Translations under genes and position numbers: made by a program | From: Bacteroidota bacterium | GTDB lineage: Bacteria; Bacteroidota; Bacteroidia; Chitinophagales; Chitinophagaceae | NCBI GenBank assembly: GCA_018267545.1 | Contig: JAFDYG010000452.1 | Span: forward strand, 1 to 64,000 | DNA length: 64,000 nucleotides | Reading direction: 5' to 3' | Shown here: one piece after another, positions 53,597-62,124 of the stretch | Layout: each line of letters starts with the position of its first letter | Numbering within the stretch: the stretch's first letter is position 1 | The notes under the pieces: model-generated | Seen by the model: the letters and a program-made list of their open reading frames with translations, nothing else | Databases searched by the model: none | What the model was told of the DNA's origin: nothing

Positions 53597-53962
53597 TTAT
53601 TTGACACCCTTTAATCCTACCACACCAACCAAAATCAACGCCATATAGAAAACCTGAAGAAAGTCTACGCTACCCTTGAAAAAAAACAACTCCACCAGCT
53701 TCACCCCCACCAAAGCCGTACCCATCCATACCGCAAGCGCCGTCGATGCAGGAATCTCCTTCATCGCCATGGAAAAAAACACCACGTTCCCCACCCCAAA
53801 TACCACATACCCGATAAAAGGAACCAACACAGACCAATTGGACGGCTGCGTAAGGAACCCCTTCAGGGGTATCGCCCTTAGCTTTTTGACGCTCATAAAC
53901 TTCAAGGAAAAAGTCCAGGCAATCTCCAATAATGAAGCAAAGAATAGATAGACCCAGGCCAT
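53597..53962 (-). CDS. Small multidrug resistance (SMR/EamA)-type membrane protein
   Basis: 121 residues with four transmembrane helices. The conserved Glu in helix 1 appears in FFASLLEIAWTFSLKF, and GTALVGVKLVELFFF in helix 4 is SMR-like. The family exports cationic drugs or guanidinium, or, as ArnE/F-like pairs, flips lipid-linked sugars. It is the last gene of the ulosonic acid operon, 1 nt after the hydroxylase gene, which favours a role in moving a lipid-linked or modified sugar, although this is inference. Confidence 0.88.
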   Translation of the reverse strand: MAWVYLFFASLLEIAWTFSLKFMSVKKLRAIPLKGFLTQPSNWSVLVPFIGYVVFGVGNVVFFSMAMKEIPASTALAVWMGTALVGVKLVELFFFKGSVDFLQVFYMALILVGVVGLKGVK

Positions 53963-53963
53963 A

Positions 53964-54827
53964 CTAATTATTTTTAGACTTTCGCAGCATCCACGTCATA
54001 AACCGCTGTCTCGAAGTATGGTAAGCCCGAAACCAGCCATACTTATCCGACAGCTGCCGCTCATCTACTTTCTTCAACGCAAACAGGTGCTGCAGAAAAT
54101 AATCTTTCGGATAGTCATAATACAAACCATACTCTGTAGGCTTCTTCCGCCCCGGCAAATAAGCCGTACCGAATAACCAGTCCCAGATGGCGAACTTAGT
54201 CGAATAATTGGCATAAAACACCGCCCGGTCATTGGCATGATGCCACTGGTGCATCTCCGGCCCATTGATAAAATACTGTAGCTTCCCCGACTTTACGTCG
54301 ATATTGGAATGGATGTACATTCCCCAAACCGCATCGATCAACGCCTTGATCGGAACGACAATCGGATCCGCCCCCAGCAGAATGATCGGGGCGAATTCCA
54401 CCGTCTGGTTGATCAGGATCTCCAGCGAATGCGAACGGGTTCCCGCCAGCCAGTCTACTTCTTTGTTGGAGTGGTGCGCCTCATGCGTCTTCCACAACCA
54501 TTTCGAGTGATGCTGCGCCCGGTGAAACCAATAGATGTAAAAATCGTGGATCACCAAAAAGAACAATACCTGCAAAGCCACCGGCCAGGAACCTACCAGG
54601 TGTAACGAAGACAAATGATAGGTCCTGTCCAGCGGTGCAATGATATAGTCGAAAATAAAGATTTTGAGAAAATAGCTCTGGATAAAGGTATACCAGATCA
54701 GGTCCACCCAAAAGCCATCCCGGAAAATCGGCATCCCCTTCGTGTAAGGATATTTCCTTTCCAGCCAGATAAAAACGAATACACTCAGTACCAGGATACC
54801 GGTAGTATAATAAACGATCGTACCCAT
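53964..54827 (-). CDS. Sterol desaturase/fatty acid hydroxylase family protein
   Basis: 287 residues, four hydrophobic spans. The di-iron histidine clusters are complete: HDFYIYWFHRAQHH, THEAHHSNKEVDW and MHQWHHAND. It hydroxylates or desaturates a lipid chain (fatty acid, sphingoid base or carotenoid) using oxygen and an external electron donor; a 2Fe-2S FNR-type reductase is encoded at 40977-41996. It lies 46 nt after neuB at the end of the sugar operon, so the target may be an acyl chain attached to the surface glycolipid. Confidence 0.92.
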   Translation of the reverse strand: MGTIVYYTTGILVLSVFVFIWLERKYPYTKGMPIFRDGFWVDLIWYTFIQSYFLKIFIFDYIIAPLDRTYHLSSLHLVGSWPVALQVLFFLVIHDFYIYWFHRAQHHSKWLWKTHEAHHSNKEVDWLAGTRSHSLEILINQTVEFAPIILLGADPIVVPIKALIDAVWGMYIHSNIDVKSGKLQYFINGPEMHQWHHANDRAVFYANYSTKFAIWDWLFGTAYLPGRKKPTEYGLYYDYPKDYFLQHLFALKKVDERQLSDKYGWFRAYHTSRQRFMTWMLRKSKNN

Positions 54828-54873
54828 TTAATAAGATTACAGGTCGCGCCCAGCCCGGCCGGCGCGGTCCCAA

Positions 54874-55776
54874 TTATGCCGTCTGCGTCGCCGGCTTCGC
54901 CCTTCTCAGCCTCTTCATGGCGCCCAGCTCGCTATCATAGACACGCTTGACGCCGTCACCCATCGACTGCTCTATATCCCGGATATCCCGCACCAGCTTC
55001 TGCATACCCTGCGGCTCTACCGAAGCGGCATGATCCGACCCCCACATGGCGCGGTCCAACGTAAAATGCCTTTCCACGAATGTAGCGCCCATCGCTACAG
55101 CCGCAACCGTCGTAGCCAACCCCGTCTCATGACCAGAATAGCCGATCGGCGTCCCGGGGAACAGCTCCGCTAGCGTCTCGATCATCCGCAGATTCAGCTC
55201 ATGCGGAGGACAGGGATAGGCCGAGGTAGAATGCGCAATCATCAAATTATCCGTACCGAACTTGTCGACGGCTTCCCGGATTTCATCCATGGTCGACATG
55301 CCCGTCGACAAGATATAGGGCTTGCCCGTAAGCTTGACCTTTTCGATCAACGCATGATCGGTCAGCGAAGCAGAAGCAAACTTGTATACACCCGGATTGA
55401 ACTGTTCCATAAAATCCACCGACTCCTCGTCCCAGCAGGATACGAACCAGTCGATACCCTTTTCCTTACAATAAGCATCGATCTCGGAATATTCGTCGAA
55501 ACCCAGCTCGACCATGTGCCGGTAGTTGATATAGGTCATCCGGCCCCAGGGAGTATCCCTTTCCAGATGCCATTGGTCTTTCGGCGTACAAAGCTCCGGC
55601 GTCCGTTTTTGAAATTTAACGGCATCGCAGCCAGCCTGTACGGCTTCATCGATCAGCTTTTTGGCAATATCGAGCGAACCGTTGTGATTAATGCCGATCT
55701 CGGCGATAACGTAAACGGAATGCCCAACGCCGATAGTTCTTTTTGCGCTCACCTGGAACGATTTAGGCGTATTCAT
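54874..55776 (-). CDS. neuB: NeuB-type PEP-condensing ulosonic acid synthase without SAF domain
   Basis: 300 residues from the ATG at 55776. The TIM-barrel motifs VYVIAEIGINHNGSLDIAK, DAVKFQKRTPELC, STGMSTMDEI, GYSGHE and VERHFTLDRAMWGSDHAASVEP are intact, with the PEP- and metal-binding residues in place. Typical NeuB, LegI and PseI proteins are about 340-350 residues with a C-terminal SAF (antifreeze-like) domain that closes the active site of the partner subunit. Here the protein ends about where that domain should begin (GAMKRLRRAKPATQTA). It condenses PEP with an aldose to make a 2-keto-3-deoxy acid. 5 nt downstream of the KdsC-like gene. Confidence 0.92.
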   Translation of the reverse strand: MNTPKSFQVSAKRTIGVGHSVYVIAEIGINHNGSLDIAKKLIDEAVQAGCDAVKFQKRTPELCTPKDQWHLERDTPWGRMTYINYRHMVELGFDEYSEIDAYCKEKGIDWFVSCWDEESVDFMEQFNPGVYKFASASLTDHALIEKVKLTGKPYILSTGMSTMDEIREAVDKFGTDNLMIAHSTSAYPCPPHELNLRMIETLAELFPGTPIGYSGHETGLATTVAAVAMGATFVERHFTLDRAMWGSDHAASVEPQGMQKLVRDIRDIEQSMGDGVKRVYDSELGAMKRLRRAKPATQTA

Positions 55777-55781
55777 AGTTT

Positions 55782-56282
55782 TTATTTTTTGAGTGTTATA
55801 ATCCATTCCGCGAATTCCCGAAAAGCCCCATATCCACCCTTCTCCACGCAGCGATAATGCACTATCGCGCTTACCGCCGCCATTGCATCGGAAGGACAGG
55901 CGCTAAGCCCCACCTTCTCCAGCACCTCGAGGTCGTTGACGTCATCCCCGATATAGGCGATCTCATCCCAGCCGATTCCCCTCCTTTCCATCAGCTCACG
56001 CAACCGGCCCAGCTTATCCTTGATTCCCAGATGCAATTCTGTGATTTGAAGCTTCTCCGCCCGACGGGCTACCGAAGGCGACAATTCTCCCGTAACGATA
56101 CCCGTATCCACACCTGCCAGCTTCCTCAGCCGCTCGACTCCCATTCCGTCACGAATAGAAAAACGCTTCAGCACTTCCCCACTTTCTCCATAGAAGACGC
56201 CGTTGTCCGTCAAAACTCCATCCACGTCCGTCAATAAAATTTTAATCTTCGCAGCCCGTTGGCTATATTGTTTGTTATCCAT
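55782..56282 (-). CDS. KdsC/CMP-NeuNAc hydrolase-type HAD phosphatase
   Basis: 166 residues, a minimal HAD fold without a cap. Motif I is LLTDVDGVLTD (Asp19, Asp21), with IRDGMGVERL, GIVTGE (motif II), KDKLGRL and IAYIGDDVNDLEVLEKVG (motif III/IV). KdsC removes the phosphate from Kdo-8-phosphate; relatives act on Neu5Ac-9-phosphate. Its position before neuB suggests that the synthase here makes a phosphorylated acid, which the enzyme then frees. Confidence 0.92.
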   Translation of the reverse strand: MDNKQYSQRAAKIKILLTDVDGVLTDNGVFYGESGEVLKRFSIRDGMGVERLRKLAGVDTGIVTGELSPSVARRAEKLQITELHLGIKDKLGRLRELMERRGIGWDEIAYIGDDVNDLEVLEKVGLSACPSDAMAAVSAIVHYRCVEKGGYGAFREFAEWIITLKK

Positions 56283-56292
56283 TCAGAATTAT

Positions 56293-57099
56293 TTAAATCG
56301 CAGTCCACCCTCCATCTACAATCAAATTCGCGCCCGTCATGTATGCCGATGCATCACTGGCCAGAAAAACGATCGCCCCCTGATAGTCCGTAGGTTCCGC
56401 CATCCTGCCCAGCAATGTTTTCTTCGAATAGCTGGACATAAAGAAAGTATCCTGTCCATTCTCTACTCCTCCCGGTGACAACGCATTCACTCTTACATTC
56501 TTCTTCCCCCAATACGCAGCCAGGAACTTCGTAAAGCCAATCACGGCCGACTTGGTCACCGGATAGGCCGGGGATTTATAAAAGGTCTGTTCTCCGGCTT
56601 CATTTTTATAGATGCTTTGATCGGGAGCAACAACTCCATAGGTAGACGCAATATTGATGATACTGCCGCCTCCCCTTTCAGCCATCACTCCACCCAATAT
56701 CTGTGAGCAGAGAAAGACTCCGCTTACGTTCACTTTCCAGGACCGGTCCCACATCTCCAGCGGATAGTTTTCGAACATAGACTGCTGACCCGCCAGCAGC
56801 GGATTCTCGAACATATCGTTGATCGCCGCATTGTTGACCAATATATCGATCCGGCCATAAGCCGCCAAAATCCGATCCCGGGCCATAGCCAACGAAGCCG
56901 TGCTAGTCACATCCAGCCCTATAGCCAGATGGCCTGAACCCGCAAGCCCCTCCACCACCTTCACCCCTAAAGACTCATTCAAATCCGCCGCCACGACCTT
57001 CGCTCCCGCCGCCGCCAGCGCCTCACAGTGCCGGGTACCCAAAAGGCCACAAGCGCCCGTGACGATCGCCACCTTGCCTTCTAAAGAAAAAATATCCAT
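56293..57099 (-). CDS. SDR family oxidoreductase of the ulosonic acid operon
   Basis: 268 residues. TGACGLLG (15-22), NNAA (ILVNNAAIND), SxxxY region with IASTYG and SPAYPVTKSAVIGF (Tyr and Lys), and the C terminus YMTGANLIVDGGWTAI. It may oxidise or reduce a sugar hydroxyl next to the aminotransferase step: making the keto group that is aminated, or adjusting a stereocentre. Overlaps the aminotransferase stop codon by 1 nt (TAATG). Confidence 0.92.
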   Translation of the reverse strand: MDIFSLEGKVAIVTGACGLLGTRHCEALAAAGAKVVAADLNESLGVKVVEGLAGSGHLAIGLDVTSTASLAMARDRILAAYGRIDILVNNAAINDMFENPLLAGQQSMFENYPLEMWDRSWKVNVSGVFLCSQILGGVMAERGGGSIINIASTYGVVAPDQSIYKNEAGEQTFYKSPAYPVTKSAVIGFTKFLAAYWGKKNVRVNALSPGGVENGQDTFFMSSYSKKTLLGRMAEPTDYQGAIVFLASDASAYMTGANLIVDGGWTAI

Positions 57100-58439
57100 T
57101 ATGCTTTCGATGCTGGTTTCATATTAAAGTTGCTCACCTTGCGGAACACTGCTTCCACGGGCTTACCCTTTAGCCGGGCCGATACATCTCCTGCCCCTAC
57201 CGCCTCTTTCAACAGCCCCAGCACTTCCCGGTAAGCTTCCAGCGTATAGGCCACGTCCTCATCGGTATGGCTAAAGCTCATGTTGTGAAAGCCCGACCAA
57301 AGAATCCCGCGCTTGATCAGCTCCTGCTGCACATAGGACTTCAGCTCGAGCGGGCTGCCGGCGCTGGCGTCGAAGCTGACCAGCGAACGGCAGTCATAAC
57401 CCGTACAACGCGTATAGCCGTCGATATCGAGCTCTATCGCAAGCGCATTGTAACCGTCCTTCAGCTTCTTCCCCTTGTCCGCCAGGTAGGCCGGCACGTC
57501 CTTCTCGATCATTTCGTGGATGGTCGCCACAGCCGCCGCCAGAGACAGCGCCTCCCCGCCAAAAGTCGTAAAGAAGAATACTTCTTCCTGGAATAAGGAC
57601 AATACGTCCCTGCGTCCCGTGAGCAGGGAGATCGGCATGCCGTTGGCAAAAGCCTTCGAATAACAAGCCAGGTCCGGCGTTACCCCAAAATATTCCTGCG
57701 CCCCGCCGACCGCAATACGGAAACCCGTCCACATCTCGTCGAAGATGAGCAGGGTACCGTTCGCCGCGCACACTTCCTTCAGCTCTTTTAGAAAGTCGTT
57801 CTTCGGCGCCTCGAATACGAAGGGCTCCAGGATCACACAGGCCACGTCCTCATCCAGCGCGTCCTTGACGGAATGGATGTCGTTGTATTCGAAGGTGGCG
57901 CTCAGGTCTTTCACCGCAGCAGGAATACCCGCATTACGGCTCGTAACACCGATATACCAGTCGTGCCAGCCATGATAGCCGCAGCACAAAACCTTGCTGC
58001 GACCCGTAAACGCCCGTGCCACCCGCACCGCGGCGCTGGTCACGTCCGCCCCCGTCTTGCTGATACGGATGGCTTCGGCATTCGGGATAACCTTGTGGAT
58101 CAGCTCGGCTAAAACAACCTCGAGCTCGTGCATCATGGAGAACGTAATCCCGTCCTTCAGCTGCTCGATGATCGCCGCATCCACACGGGGATACGCATAG
58201 CCCAGCGACAAAGGGCCGATCGCCATATTGTAGTCGATAAATTCGTTCCCGTCTATGTCCCACACGCGCGAGCCTTTTCCCTTCTTCAAATACTTCGGGG
58301 CAACTCCATTCACATACTGACCAGGCCCCTTGGCCAGGGTCTGCGTCACCGGTGTCATAATGGGCTGAGCACGCTCATATAATTTATTCGACTCCGCTAT
58401 TACAGGATAGTCTTCGTTAAAAGCAACCTTATTGGGCAT
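57099..58439 (-). CDS. Class III aminotransferase, glutamate-1-semialdehyde aminomutase-like
   Basis: 446 residues. PLP motifs: SKTGADVTSAAVRVARAFTGRSKVL, CGYHGWHDWY, LLIFDEMWTGFR and LACYSKAFANGMPIS with the Schiff-base Lys. It resembles HemL, but the context argues against haem synthesis; aminotransferases of this type act on sugar or keto acids in cell-surface glycan clusters. The known Neu/Leg/Pse pathways use class I/DegT-type enzymes instead, so an amino group may be installed at a terminal aldehyde. It overlaps the transketolase C gene by 11 nt and the SDR by 1. Confidence 0.92.
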   Translation of the reverse strand: MPNKVAFNEDYPVIAESNKLYERAQPIMTPVTQTLAKGPGQYVNGVAPKYLKKGKGSRVWDIDGNEFIDYNMAIGPLSLGYAYPRVDAAIIEQLKDGITFSMMHELEVVLAELIHKVIPNAEAIRISKTGADVTSAAVRVARAFTGRSKVLCCGYHGWHDWYIGVTSRNAGIPAAVKDLSATFEYNDIHSVKDALDEDVACVILEPFVFEAPKNDFLKELKEVCAANGTLLIFDEMWTGFRIAVGGAQEYFGVTPDLACYSKAFANGMPISLLTGRRDVLSLFQEEVFFFTTFGGEALSLAAAVATIHEMIEKDVPAYLADKGKKLKDGYNALAIELDIDGYTRCTGYDCRSLVSFDASAGSPLELKSYVQQELIKRGILWSGFHNMSFSHTDEDVAYTLEAYREVLGLLKEAVGAGDVSARLKGKPVEAVFRKVSNFNMKPASKA

Positions 58440-59325
58440 ATGTCATTATTTTATTCTTCATTTTCTCCGGAGTAAAGCCTTCCGTTTCCAATACCTGGTT
58501 CAACAGACCCGGTTTAAACCACCGTTCTTCCAGCGACAGCGATTGCACATCCGCCGTCAGCCGGTGCTGCAGCAGCACTTCGGCCACGATCGAATAAAGG
58601 CCGCCCGTCTTCAGGTGATCCTCGATCGTAACCAGCCGCTTCGACGCCGAAGCCGCCCGCAGAATAGCCTCGGCATCCACCGGCTTCAAGCTCCGCATAT
58701 TGATCAACCCTACCGATAGCCCCTGCTTTTCCAGCAGCTCCCGCGCAGCCAGGGCATTATCGAACAGAAATCCATATACCAGCAAGGTTATATCGCTGCC
58801 TTCGGCAATGACCTCGGCCTTCCCAGTCACATAAGGTGCGTGCGTATACGCCCCCTTCTTATGATTGATCCGCACATAGGCAGGAGCCGGAGAAGCCCAT
58901 ACCGCCGGCAGCATCTTCACCAGGTCGTCCTCATCGGCAGGACAGTAAACTTCCATTCCCGGTATGCCGCGAAGGATCGATACGTCTTCTATCGATTGAT
59001 GCGTCGGACCATTCCCATCCGAGAGAAACCCCGGGATATAACCGCTGAGCTTCACCGGAAGGTTCGCAATACCCACGTCCGTACGGATAAACTCGAACGC
59101 CCGCATCGTCAGAAAAGGCGCCAGCGCATGGATAACGGGAATCCTCCCCCGCAGCGCCAGCCCGGCGGCCATGCCGACCATGGTCTGTTCCGTAATACCC
59201 GTGTCGACAAACCGCTCGCCCAATGTCCTGGGCATATTCCGGACCAGCGCCCGGTTCTCCGCCGTCATGACGATGTAGCGCTCATCGTTCAATGCCGTTT
59301 CCGTCAATAACTCTTCGTATGTCAT
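58429..59325 (-). CDS. Transketolase, C-terminal subunit
   Basis: 298 residues from the ATG at 59325, which overlaps the N-subunit stop (ATGA) and starts at the conserved MTYEELLTETALNDE. The pyrimidine-binding region contains RFVDTGITEQTMVGMAAGLAL (the Glu that activates thiamine diphosphate), followed by GPTHQSIEDVSILRGIPGM and the C-terminal domain ending in the anion-binding part. Split transketolases are common in archaea and in special-sugar gene clusters, as here. Confidence 0.94.
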   Translation of the reverse strand: MTYEELLTETALNDERYIVMTAENRALVRNMPRTLGERFVDTGITEQTMVGMAAGLALRGRIPVIHALAPFLTMRAFEFIRTDVGIANLPVKLSGYIPGFLSDGNGPTHQSIEDVSILRGIPGMEVYCPADEDDLVKMLPAVWASPAPAYVRINHKKGAYTHAPYVTGKAEVIAEGSDITLLVYGFLFDNALAARELLEKQGLSVGLINMRSLKPVDAEAILRAASASKRLVTIEDHLKTGGLYSIVAEVLLQHRLTADVQSLSLEERWFKPGLLNQVLETEGFTPEKMKNKIMTYAQ

Positions 59326-60167
59326 CTTACAACTAGTGTTTCTGATTCGATCAATGCTTTTACATTCCCGTGGAGCTCTTCCAGCAGCTGCCCGACCTCC
59401 GCTTCCGAGAAAGCGCAGAACCAGCGATCCGCCCTGGCTTCGATGCTGGGCAATCCTCTGCCCCGAACCGTATCGGCGATGATAACGCCGACCTTCCCCT
59501 CCGCGGACAATTCCCCGTAAGCCCATTCCAGCTGCATAAAGTCATGCCCATCGACACGACGCACGGCACAGCCAAAGGCTATAAACTTGTCCTCCAACGG
59601 TTCCAGCGGCACCAACTCCTCGGTACGAATATTCGCCTGGAACTGGTTTCGGTCTACCACGATAACTAAATTGTCCAGCTTATACGCATTGGCCACCAGG
59701 ATCGTCTCCCAGACGCTGCCCTCATTCAGCTCTCCATCACCTGTAATAACGACGACGCGATTATCCCCTCCCCTCAGCTTACAATCCAATGCAACACCCG
59801 CCGCTACCGACGGCAAATGCCCCAGCGAGCCGGAATGAAATTCTACTCCCGGTATGTTCCGGTTCGGGTGCCAGTAGATGCTGTCGTTAGTGGACAAATG
59901 ATTCCCCAGCCGCGAGGCTTCCAGCACGCCAGTTTCCACCAGCGTCCCGTAAAGCGCCGGCACGTCGTGCCCCTTGGACAGGAAAAGATAATCCCGGTCC
60001 AAACCGGCGCGATCTTTCCGGATTACTTCCCCATAGGTATACACCATCAGCTCCACACAAGACAGCGAAGCCCCGATAAAGCAACCCCCGCCCTGGGACA
60101 TGCGGACAATATGCTCGCGGACCCGCAGGGCCATCGATCGATAGTTCTCCAATTGCACTTTATTCAT
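59322..60167 (-). CDS. Transketolase, N-terminal subunit
   Basis: 281 residues. The thiamine diphosphate motif is ITGDGELNEGSVWETILVANAYKLDN, with FLSKGHDVPALYGTL and EFHSGSLGHLPSVAAGVAL before it. Together with the C-subunit it would transfer a two-carbon ketol unit between a ketose and an aldose. In this operon it may build or shorten the aldose that NeuB uses. It lies 6 nt after the cytidylyltransferase gene. Confidence 0.95.
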   Translation of the reverse strand: MNKVQLENYRSMALRVREHIVRMSQGGGCFIGASLSCVELMVYTYGEVIRKDRAGLDRDYLFLSKGHDVPALYGTLVETGVLEASRLGNHLSTNDSIYWHPNRNIPGVEFHSGSLGHLPSVAAGVALDCKLRGGDNRVVVITGDGELNEGSVWETILVANAYKLDNLVIVVDRNQFQANIRTEELVPLEPLEDKFIAFGCAVRRVDGHDFMQLEWAYGELSAEGKVGVIIADTVRGRGLPSIEARADRWFCAFSEAEVGQLLEELHGNVKALIESETLVVR

Positions 60168-60173
60168 AGTTCG

Positions 60174-60980
60174 TTAAATTAATTTGGTTTGGTCCGCCGT
60201 CACCGTCTTCAGCTCATCCAGGTGCAGCCTGTACCAGTTGACACCGGCCATTTCCGCATTGATCGTATAAAGATCAGGCCGACGTTCCAGCAGGTCCAGA
60301 ATTTCCAATACTCCGAATAAAGGATTCGCCGGATACAATTCGTCATAGACTGCCTTGATAAATTGATAGTCTTCCGCATAGTCGATGGTAAACCGATGGG
60401 TCATCGAATAATCCTTCCCCCCATTCATCACCACATTCCCAACCCTGAACAGGGATGGATTCTCCCAGATATAGGGCGTCGTATGCTCCCGCTCCAACGG
60501 CCGGCTGGCTTCCCGCCAGGCCCGCTCCAGCGCGGCGAAAGTCATGATCTCCACGTCATTGCCATCCGGCCAGGTCGCCGGGTGAAGGTTGCTTACAAAA
60601 TCGAACTCCCCAATATGCTCCAGGTAATAGCCGATCACCTGGTCGATACTCGCAGTATCGATCAGCGGACAGTCGCTCGGAATCTTGATCACCGTTCCAG
60701 CCGGATAACGCAGGGCCGCCTGGTAGTGACGGTCCAGCAAATCCTGCGGATGCCCCCTGAAGCAATCCAGCCCTTCCTGAAAGCAGGCTTCCTCGATCGC
60801 ATCATCGCTAGCATCCGTAGTCGTTGCAATAACGACCCGGCCGTGCAGCCTGGAAGCCCGTACCCTCTCCGCCTGCCTTACAAAAAGCGGCTTGCCCTGC
60901 AAAGGCATCAGCACTTTATCAGGCAGACGGGAAGACCCCCTCCTGGTCTGAATAATGGTAATGATTGTCTGATCGTTCAT
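60174..60980 (-). CDS. Cytidylyltransferase of the SpsF/acylneuraminate type
   Basis: 268 residues. The nucleotide-binding opening is IITIIQTRRGSSRLPDKVL, followed by DCFRGHPQDLLDRHYQAA, VIKIPSDCPLIDTASID (metal-binding Asp) and the FTIDYAEDYQFIKAVY block. SpsF-type proteins resemble NeuA, KdsB and PseF and would attach CMP to the acid made by NeuB. Its start lies 62 nt inside the upstream glycosyltransferase gene; since the nucleotide-binding motif is at residue 7, the overlap must be real. Confidence 0.93.
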   Translation of the reverse strand: MNDQTIITIIQTRRGSSRLPDKVLMPLQGKPLFVRQAERVRASRLHGRVVIATTTDASDDAIEEACFQEGLDCFRGHPQDLLDRHYQAALRYPAGTVIKIPSDCPLIDTASIDQVIGYYLEHIGEFDFVSNLHPATWPDGNDVEIMTFAALERAWREASRPLEREHTTPYIWENPSLFRVGNVVMNGGKDYSMTHRFTIDYAEDYQFIKAVYDELYPANPLFGVLEILDLLERRPDLYTINAEMAGVNWYRLHLDELKTVTADQTKLI

Positions 60981-62016
60981 GTAATCTCATTATAGTATTG
61001 GCAGCAGTTCGCATTATCCGCAGGAAGTCTTCTTTCTTCCCCTTGAATTCAACGTACCGGCGGCACAGACCCGCAATCACAGCAGCCGAGGTTCCACCGT
61101 TCTGAATAGGAGCCAGCCTCTTCAGCTGCTCTACGTCGAAAAAAGAATGCACCTTTTTTCCCAACGCAATACCGATATAGACCACAGTAGAATACTGCGT
61201 GATCAGCTCGGTACAGTTGGCGATCATATGTTCCGTATTTCCTTCCGTATAGATCAGGGCATTGGACGCGCCTTCCCGAATCTCGGCAATGGCCCGCTCC
61301 TTCTTCTCGTTGGGATGCAGCTTGAAGATCAGCTGCCTGCTCCCGGCAATCTCTACGCACCGGCGGACAAAGGCCGGCCGGTCTTCCTTATTGAAGCACT
61401 CCCGGATATCCGAAGTCGCCACCATCACATAATCCCGGTGAGGAAAATCATTCTTTAGAAAAGTCGCAGCGTTGTCATAATTGGGAATACCCGTAACGAG
61501 GATCTTGGACTCATCCGTTCCTCTCTGGCTGAACTGCTCACGGTACCCATCAGACGCCGAGCAGTAGATATCGCAGATATCGCTGCAGCCGTTAAAAGCC
61601 GTATTCTTAGCGAAATAGCCCGGCAGACCCAGGCTATGGGTAAATTTCCCCCACGGCGTAATGGGGTCCGTCATTCCCTCCTGCACCCAGATCGTCTTCA
61701 TCGACCGCAGCTCCTGGGTCACCAGCAAATCGGAACACAATACCACCAGGTCATAAGAGTTACCATATATGCTTCGCGCATAATCATTTCTCAAACGATG
61801 TTTCTCGAGATAGGCATCTCCCTTTCGTTTGAATTCTCCCCCTAAAATAGTGGTATCGAGCAAACCCATGCGCAAAGCCAGACGGACGACGGGATGCTTG
61901 CTGTAGAGCTGGCTGAAGAAACAATCATACTCAGGTAGTAATGATGCGATTTGGTGCATCTGACTAGCCTGGTTCGGTGATCCTATGATGAAAAGTATCT
62001 TTTTTCGTAGAGACAT
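60919..62016 (-). CDS. GT-B-like glycosyltransferase or polymer-transfer protein
   Basis: 365 residues. The N-terminal Rossmann-like start KILFIIGSPNQASQMHQIASLL, the central DYVMVATSDIRECFNKEDRP, IFKLHPNEKKERAIAEI and ITQYSTVVYIGIALGKKVHSFF resemble CDP-glycerol or capsule-type GT-B transferases, with HPNE and a glycine-serine-type donor-site loop. It has no signal peptide or transmembrane span and probably acts at the inner face of the membrane, perhaps adding the CMP-activated acid to a lipid carrier. First gene of the ten-gene operon. The SGNH hydrolase gene on the same strand ends 108 nt upstream. Confidence 0.75.
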   Translation of the reverse strand: MSLRKKILFIIGSPNQASQMHQIASLLPEYDCFFSQLYSKHPVVRLALRMGLLDTTILGGEFKRKGDAYLEKHRLRNDYARSIYGNSYDLVVLCSDLLVTQELRSMKTIWVQEGMTDPITPWGKFTHSLGLPGYFAKNTAFNGCSDICDIYCSASDGYREQFSQRGTDESKILVTGIPNYDNAATFLKNDFPHRDYVMVATSDIRECFNKEDRPAFVRRCVEIAGSRQLIFKLHPNEKKERAIAEIREGASNALIYTEGNTEHMIANCTELITQYSTVVYIGIALGKKVHSFFDVEQLKRLAPIQNGGTSAAVIAGLCRRYVEFKGKKEDFLRIMRTAANTIMRLHERSDNHYHYSDQEGVFPSA

Positions 62017-62124
62017 GGTGTTAGCTGCCTGCCTAATTAATCCGCAAATTAATTTGGATCTCAGGTACCATGTTAGGGTCGGAAGCAGAAATTACAATTA
62101 CTTAACACCGGCGAAGATTCTCCA

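Noticed and set aside
53958-53971. CTAA and TTAG near the hydroxylase/SMR junction
   Set aside because: The spacer is six bases, the site lies within coding sequence, and there is no -7 box beside it.
54838-54873. GC-rich hairpin (CGCGCC/GGCGCG) between neuB and the hydroxylase gene
   Set aside because: Possible RNA structure, but without a T run and in a 46-nt operon gap; not strong enough to call an attenuator.
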